64,000 bases of DNA, taken from Sistotremastrum niveocremeum HHB9708 (Eukaryota > Basidiomycota > Agaricomycetes > Sistotremastrales > Sistotremastraceae). Location of the stretch: positions 664,159 to 728,158 of the forward strand of contig KV419403.1 of NCBI GenBank assembly GCA_001630475.1. The letters run 5' to 3'. The notes under the pieces were generated by a model. That model was not told the origin of the DNA. It made no database searches and saw only the letters and a list, made by a program, of their open reading frames with translations. The position numbers were made by a program, and so were the translations under genes. The stretch's first letter is position 1; each line of letters starts with the position of its first letter. Shown here in pieces: positions 57,688-64,000 of this stretch.

Positions 57688-59679
57688 ATGCTAGAGCCTC
57701 TAGACGAGCTCTGCCAAGGGTTCCACGATCAGTTAGAAACCTTGATGTGAGCGACGTCTTCTAGTTTTACATCTCGACTCACATATTTCATAGCCTCCAA
57801 GCGCGTGTTCAGGGAGGTGGGCGTGCGCAGATCCGTCCAAATGTATCAGGGTTTCTAAAAGGTGGATAGTCCTAGCTCATCCTTGCGTGCTGTTTGCTGA
57901 TTGGAGTCAAGAGAAACGCTATCTGGATCACATCAACAAAGAACTGGCTCGCTGCATGGCACGGGTGAACCGCGAGACCAATTTTCACGTCGGCATAGGG
58001 CGTCTTCCTGACGAGGTTCTGGGACGCATCATGGTCTACTATCTTTGGCTCCCCAAAATAAGCAAACTTCGTCACACTCGATCGCCGCAGTCGTGGAGAA
58101 CTCTCTGTCTAGTGTACGCCATTCAACTGTTTCATCTAGCGTTGACCTGAGCTTGATCTTGATCTTCAGATGCACGCGATGGAGGACCGTAGCGTTCAAC
58201 ACTCCGAGCCTTTGGAATCAGATCTCTTTCAAATGGACGCCGCGGATGATCGACCTCTTCTTCGACCGCAGCGGAGTGTGTCCCCTTTCACTATTTGCTA
58301 TGGCTCTTACCGATCAATATGGAGATGTGTTCAAGAAGAGGCTGCACAAGGAGATCAATCGGATATCGAGACTGTTCATCGGATGGATACCAGAGCCCGA
58401 CGAGAACCCTTCCGACGCTATGACACGATTCCTTGAAGATCAGCTCAGCTCAGAAAAGCGACCTGCACTCACCGATCTTTATCTAAGCTACGGAAAAGCA
58501 ATCCTCTCGCAAACAACTTCCCTCAAACCGCCCAATGCCCCAAACCTTCTCTTACTCGAGCTTCGGGGAATCAGCTTCACCACCGCAGCGACCCCTTTTC
58601 CCCGATTGCAAGTTCTTAACATCCTGAATTCACCCATGACGATATCCGAGATCTTCTCCTTCCTGAAATCATGCCCTTCACTCGAGACGTTATATATTGA
58701 GCGACGACGGATCTCGCATCCCTCCAAAGAACGCTTCCTATCAGGTCCATCCATTCCTTTGCCAAAACTCAAGACATCGACGATCCGAAATTTTAGTAAT
58801 CGATCGCTGAGCAACCTACTCAGTCGATTAATCGATAGCGCTGCATCGGCGTTTTTCGATCTTCGCCTCTCTCGCGATACAACCAACGCTACCACTCTCA
58901 TCGAAATCCTTCCAGAAACTTTGACCTCTCTTCTTCGATCAGCCTCAGAACTTTCGCTCGACGCTACCACGGCTCATTCCAGCGACTCATTCGCATATCT
59001 CCTCACACTCAACTCACCCCGAATCAAGTTCAAAATCAGTCAATGTCCGCTAGATCTGAAAAGCGTACTTTCAGGATTGACCAGCATCGGCGTTCATAAG
59101 CTCAGCGCCATCACTATAGTCTCCAAACGACTTCCGGAGGCACAGTCGCTTGCCAAGTTCTTCCATTCCTCCCCGGGTCTTCGAAAAGTTGGGATACAAA
59201 CCAAAGATCCACGTCCTTTCTTCGAGGCCATAGAATCTGGGCAAACCACAAAAGAAGACACCGCGTACAGTCCGAAGACTCCGAACCCGGAAAAAGCCAT
59301 CGCAACCGCTGAACTCGTCATCCTACCATTACTAAGCGAACTCAACATCTTCAGAACACCATACTCTCGAAGTCTCTTGAAGACCTTCCTTAACAAACGT
59401 CGAATCAAGGGCATGAAAATCCGTAGCCTAAAGATGACTTACGAAGACGACGACGAATATAGTGACGATGAACATGCTGACAAGACCCCTCTCAAAGATA
59501 TCAAGGCGCTCGTTGACGTTTTCGAATTCGTCTCTGATTACCCGAAGAAACGCAACCAGGACGATTCCGATTCGTCGACTGGAATAGAGTGCGAATGCGA
59601 TGATTGTCTCTCCGAAGAGGATCACCATAGGTATCCTGATGACGACTCTGATGGCTGTGAGGCCTTTGGTTTTTACTGA
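57688..59679 (+). CDS. F-box-like protein with CxCxxC tail, tandem copy 1
   Basis: Four exons, 57688-57746, 57794-57861, 57912-58113 and 58170-59679, give about 612 aa. Two short leader exons (MLEPLDELCQGFHDQLETLI and LQARVQGGGRAQ, ending GFLKG) are supported by matching exons in the neighbour. Exon 3 holds ARVNRETNFHVGIGRLPDEV, then LGRIMVYYLW, an F-box-like motif. Exon 4 opens CTRWRTVAFNTPSLWNQISF and continues with leucine-rich segments (NAPNLLLLELRGISF, CPSLETLYIE). An acidic segment (EDDDEYSDDEHADK) precedes the tail IECECDDCLSEEDHH. If only the last two exons are annotated, about 70 N-terminal residues are lost. Inferred role: substrate receptor of an SCF ubiquitin ligase. Confidence 0.82.
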
Positions 59680-59986
59680 TGCAAGTCTGTGGACAATTCT
59701 GCACCTTAGTGTCTCCGATGCTATTATAATCAAAGTAGTGTCCCAGCATGGGATTCTAAAGACGAATGTTATCCAGCTCTCTTCATAGTTATCCATTTCT
59801 TCTATTCCAAGACCTTTTTGGCTCCATTATTCAATCAACTGTAGGCAAGATACTAGAGAGATATACAGGATATAAGGCGATGTGCAATATATGGCGGAGT
59901 TGGAACGAGAAGCTGAAGTATGTGTGACTCACGCGTTGTCACGCGTCTACCGCTTGACGTCAACTCTCGCCTGCACTGCTTTCGTG

Positions 59987-61978
59987 ATGCCGGATGGTAT
60001 AGACGAGCTCTATCAAGGGTTCCAAACCAAACTCGAAGCGTTGATGTGCGCTTCATCAATCTCATGAGTCTGAATTTGTCTTGACCCAAACTTTTACAGC
60101 GTCCAGGCGCGTGTCGAGGGAGGCGGACATGTACAGCCCTTTCCTAAGATGTCAAAGTTTCTGAAAGGTCGGTGTTTTACCCTTTCTATCGGGCCATTTG
60201 CTCATCGTTGATAAGGGAAGAGCTATCTGGATTACATCACGAAAAATCTGGCTCGCTCAATGGCAAGGGTCAATCGCGAGACCAACTATCATGTCGGGAT
60301 AGGACGTCTTCCTGACGAGGTTCTGGGACGCATCATGACTTACTATGTCTGGATCAGCAAACTGACGAGACTTCGCCACATGGAATCGCCAAAAACCTGG
60401 AAAGTCCTGTGCCTAGTGTACGCCCTCCCTCTTTTCGGGTCGTCAATTACATCTCATTCATCCGTCCTTAGATGCACGCGGTGGCGAAATGTCGCTTTCC
60501 ACACTCCGAGCCTTTGGAATCAGATCTCTTTCAGCTGGGAGCCCAGGCTGGTCAATCTGTTTTTCGAGCGGAACGGCGTATGCCCCTTGTCGCTTTTTGC
60601 GATGGCAATCACCGATCGATACGGAGACGCGTTCAAGGAGAGGCTCGAGAAAGAGGTTGATCGCATCTCGAGGCTTTTCGTCGGATGGATACCCGATGCC
60701 CGCGAAGAATCTGCCTACGTTATGGATCGCTTTCTCGAAGATCAGCTCTGCTCGAAAGAGCTGCCGAATTTGACCAATCTCTATCTGAGCTATGGGAAAG
60801 CGATGCTTTCGGAGTCGACAGCTATGAAGCCGCCCAACGCACCGAACCTTCTCTTACTCGAAGTCCGCGGAATTAAATTCTTACCATCCACAATATCCTT
60901 TCCCAAATTACGCGCTCTCAAGATTCGAGACTCTCCCATGACCATTTCCGAGATATTTTCTTTCTTAACATCATGTCCTTCCCTTGGGATTTTGACCATT
61001 TCCCGTCGACCATCCTCCTATTTCGCAACGGAATCCGATCTCTCCATGGAGACCTTCTCTCTCCCCAAGCTCAAAAAAGTGACCGTTCGCTATTTCAATA
61101 ATTCGTCCCTCAGTCTCCTGCTCAATAAGTTGATCGAGAGCGCTCCATCAGCGTCTTTCGATCTCAGCCTCTCCGACGTGCGCGGCGCCCAAACGCTCGA
61201 TAAAATGTTTCCAGAGACATTGGTCTCTCTTCTTCGATCATCCCCAGAAATTTCCATCGACGTGTTCAACACGTATCTCAAAGACGAAACCAGTTATATT
61301 CTAACATTCGCGCCCAAAATTCAAGTCAAAGTCGAACGGTGTTCTCTAGATTTGAAAGGGCTCCTTTCAGCGTTGATCCAGCTTGGTGTTCCTCAGTTGA
61401 GGAATATCAAGTTGAAATGCGACCGTCTTCCCGACGTGGAGTCCCTCGCCGAATTCTTCGTTGCGTGTCCGGATCTCCTAAAAATCGGCCTGGAGACGAA
61501 GGAACTGAAGCCGTTCTTCACCGCCATGAAGTCCGACGCACCGACCAAAGACCGCGCACTCAAAGATTCGGAGGAGAATTCGGAGGGAGCGACATCGCAA
61601 ACCACCCCTCTCATCTTACCGCACCTCGGCGAGCTGAACATCTTCGAATCGCCTTATTCTCGAAGTGACCTGAAGAACTTCCTATCCGATCGTCAAGATC
61701 GTGGAGCGAAGGTTCATTGCTTAAAAATGGCTCACGACGACGAAGAATGGTCATATGACGACATACCTCTGAAGGATATCAAGGCACTAGTCGACGTGTT
61801 CAAATTTGTCCCCGAGTATCGTCGTCAGAACCAAAACTACGGCCCGAGGTCGGAAGCGTCGAGTGGACTCGAGTGTCATTGCGAGGGCTGTCTTTCTGAG
61901 GAATATCATAATGGGGGTGAGAAGTCGGAAGACTCGATGGACCCCTTGGCAGGATTTTACGATGATGATTATTGGTAA
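59987..61978 (+). CDS. F-box-like protein with CxCxxC tail, tandem copy 2
   Basis: Exons 59987-60045, 60100-60167, 60216-60417 and 60472-61978 give about 611 aa; the first three exons have exactly the same lengths (59, 68, 202) as in copy 1. Leader exons: MPDGIDELYQGFQTKLEALI and VQARVEGGGHVQPFPKMSKF. F-box-like part: GIGRLPDEVLGRIMTYYVW and VLCLV joined to CTRWRNVAFHTPSLWNQISF. Leucine-rich body as in copy 1; the tail is LECHCEGCLSEEYHNG. The last intron (54 nt) has no in-frame stop, so a retained form adds 18 residues. Same orientation, about 300 bp after copy 1. Confidence 0.82.
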
Positions 61979-63762
61979 TTATTATTAAGTAAGCGCTCTC
62001 TATGTTGAAGAATCAAATGCGACCTGTACCTTTGCTAGAAACATATATCAGCTGTTAATCAATTTTATGATGACATTTGGACTTCGAAGCGCGTGTCAAA
62101 GCGTCGAAAGCAGCCGGAGTTCATATAACGTTCCATCATAGCCGGTCTCCGACCCGGCACACGTGCCTAGCTCTGTCGCTTACGTGATTGGTTTCTCGTT
62201 GACGCGTTCCCAATTGTGCATCCAGCTAAGTCGAACAAAAAGGCACCTTCGTCAATGGCTATGATCTTTTTATTTGTTCTCTTCAGTTTTCCGTATGGTA
62301 TTCACATGACGGTCTCAGATCGATCTACGATCATTGCTGAATTCTCCTCTGGCTTATCGTTCTGACTCGGGCTTCACTGGAAGCAAAATGCGCTCCCACT
62401 CGATTCTGTCTGAAAAGTGGCTCCAAACTGTAGACATTTCGGCTTGGCGGTATGACATCTTGCAACGTCGAAAGGTCCTATCGAAGGCTCGCTATCTCTC
62501 AGGTCATCATCAGCTTCCCTGACAACCAGGTTCTGGAGAAACGCTTCCCTCGGAATTCAGAGTCTTATTGTTCGGACCAGATCCTGACTCTCTTGTCTGT
62601 CCCAAGTCATCAAGACAAAAGCTATGCTCCTCTTTGATATATCGCAGATCCTTCATCTATATACATTCGACCCTTCAATACGTTGCACTCATAACCCTCA
62701 CTAAACTGAAACACGGACGTTCGCGATCGTCAATGCCTCATGTCTGACATCTTCACAAATCGGTCAAACAGGAATAGCTCCTTCGTTAACGATGAAGAGG
62801 CTACGCACATCGGACTAGGCCGTATGCTATGTCGCCAATGACTCGGATGTCGGTCGTAGCGTCGCACCGTTATATGTACGTCCCATTCCCAACTCGCAAC
62901 GAGGACCGAAGTCTTGAGAATTCTTATCCTCTTGACAGCCTTCTATCCAATTCTTGAACACATCGACTGCCTCATGTCATGGAGCTCCGAAATCTATCTT
63001 GCTTCCCAAAACTTCGCTATATCCACGGGTAGTAAAAATAAACCTGGACTAGATCCATCCACACCCGCTTGATATTCATCGACCGAGCGCCTGTCTATAG
63101 CATTATTGTCCGTCTCTTCGAGTCTAACAATAAGGTGTGCGACCGGCTAACAGCGTTGTGTAAGGCGCTTTTCCTATTTTGGGTAAATGTGGCACCGGAC
63201 TTCCCAAATGGGAATGGAAGGCCTCGGCTGTCGATCACCCTTTCCGTAGGAGCCCCTCTTCAAGTCACCATTCTTGGGACCTTTCACATCGATTTCGAAA
63301 CTGCTGTATCTCTCTCAATCCAGAGAAATTCGATTTTGGGAGTCAGGATTTCCGGAATTTCTTGCTCTGGACGTCTTGATATCTGTCGACGCACTTGGGC
63401 GATTTGTACCAGTTCTGACGATGTGCGTAGCCTCACACTGATGATCGCTTAACGAAAGGATCAAGATATCATACCAATGACATTCGGAAACGCTTAGCTT
63501 CGTGCCTGTGACATTTACTCCCTTTATCGATGTACAATTTCCCGGCGTTCCATCCGAACCTAAAAAGAAGCCGAGTCTCGGAACTCGTCCTATGCTTTAT
63601 TGAGTCGAACAAAGCGTGTCATCGCTCTCGCTTCTTCGAATTTTGACTATAAGAAGGGGCACTCCTGCGCTAGGTTATTGACAGCAGAGTCCTCATACTA
63701 CTCAGCCTACCATCACCTCACCACCAAAGCTTCCTTCGCTTTACCACTCTATCCAATTATCA
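61979..63762. other. 1.8-kb stretch upstream of the pheromone gene
   Basis: No convincing gene. Small frames were examined for further pheromone-like products; a 33-codon frame at 62740-62841 ends in CRQ, which is not a CaaX box (see rejected list). Confidence 0.4.
63648..63655 (+). promoter_or_regulatory. TATA-like box of the pheromone precursor
   Basis: TATAAGAA lies about 115 bases upstream of the pheromone ATG, a usual distance for a TATA element plus a short 5' leader. No pheromone-response element was identified. Confidence 0.45.
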
Positions 63763-63900
63763 ATGGACGCTTTCGCACTCTTGTTCACTCCCTCCGTTTC
63801 CACTTCCAACGCCTCGTCGACGGTGGAGGACTTGGAGCTCCCCGTCAATGCTGAGACCACGAACGGCGGTGGAAACAGCGGATACTGCGTCATCGCATAA
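63763..63900 (+). CDS. lipopeptide mating pheromone precursor
   Basis: A single short exon encodes 45 aa, beginning MDAFALLFTPSVSTSNASST and ending NGGGNSGYCVIA with the stop immediately after. The CVIA end is a CaaX box for farnesylation, proteolytic trimming and carboxymethylation. Length, the MDAF-type start, the acidic middle (VEDLELPVNAE) and the Gly-rich region before Tyr-Cys are all typical of basidiomycete pheromone precursors. Cleavage near AE-TTNGGG would leave an 11-residue lipopeptide, TTNGGGNSGYC. Such genes sit beside STE3-like receptor genes at the pheromone/receptor (B) mating-type locus; none is in this window, so one may lie just to the right. Confidence 0.82.
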   Translation: MDAFALLFTPSVSTSNASSTVEDLELPVNAETTNGGGNSGYCVIA

Positions 63901-64000
63901 AACCCATACTACTTGATATTTTCACTTTCATTACGATGCGGACACGTGAGTATCTTTCTTGATTTCTTATCCCACTTAATCCTAATCATGATCTCCGTGC
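63901..64000. other. right edge, 3' flank of pheromone gene
   Basis: Too short to classify; no coding pattern. Confidence 0.3.

Noticed and set aside
62740-62841. Second pheromone-like peptide (33 codons, ends MLCRQ)
   Set aside because: Only two residues follow the Cys, so there is no CaaX box, and there is no MDAF-type start or Gly-rich tail.
1-64000. CRISPR array
   Set aside because: No regularly spaced direct repeats; the genome is eukaryotic. Repeats found are inverted element ends, microsatellites or coding linkers.

Overview
The window is nuclear DNA of a filamentous basidiomycete, most likely an agaricomycete. Genes are dense, introns are about 45-70 nt, and most coding regions have two to thirteen exons. 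Marker families fit this: F-box-like proteins, DUF6533-type membrane proteins, CBM1-linked GH5 mannanases, coronin, and a small CaaX-terminated mating-pheromone precursor. No RNA gene or CRISPR array was found. Exon models were built by eye from splice signals and reading-frame continuity; none has transcript support.

Layout. 0.8-4.1 kb: two unrecognised genes. 4.3-9.6 kb (minus): three tandem F-box-like genes, two whole and one broken and carrying a 1.1-kb DNA element. 10.1-22.3 kb: three whole copies and one broken copy of a Rho-like family, with a short-chain dehydrogenase (SDR) gene and three non-autonomous DNA elements. 23-31 kb: a mitochondrial-type J-domain protein, a zinc-finger protein and a 1003-aa F-box protein. 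31-37.5 kb: a second SDR gene with the same exon plan as the first, then three more Rho-like copies. 38.4-57.4 kb: a CBM1-GH5 mannanase, an F-box-like gene, coronin, two tandem DUF6533-type genes, the mitochondrial glycine-cleavage T protein, and a double-domain CBM1-GH5-GH5 mannanase. 57.7-62 kb: two tandem F-box-like genes. 63.8 kb: a 45-aa pheromone precursor ending in CVIA.

The main discovery candidate is the Rho-like cluster: seven paralogues within 27 kb. Their C-terminal half is recognisably a Rho-family G domain (a CFSVLSR-type strand, a PEEGE motif, a KYMECS strand, a final EAxRIA helix). All have lost the P-loop and the TKxD guanine-specificity motif, and they share one exon/intron plan. 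They look like an expanded family of Rho-derived pseudo-GTPases, one of which still ends in a prenylation-type CVLQ box. Other notable items are the in-frame tandem mannanase and the pheromone precursor, which places a mating-type pheromone locus at or beyond the right edge.
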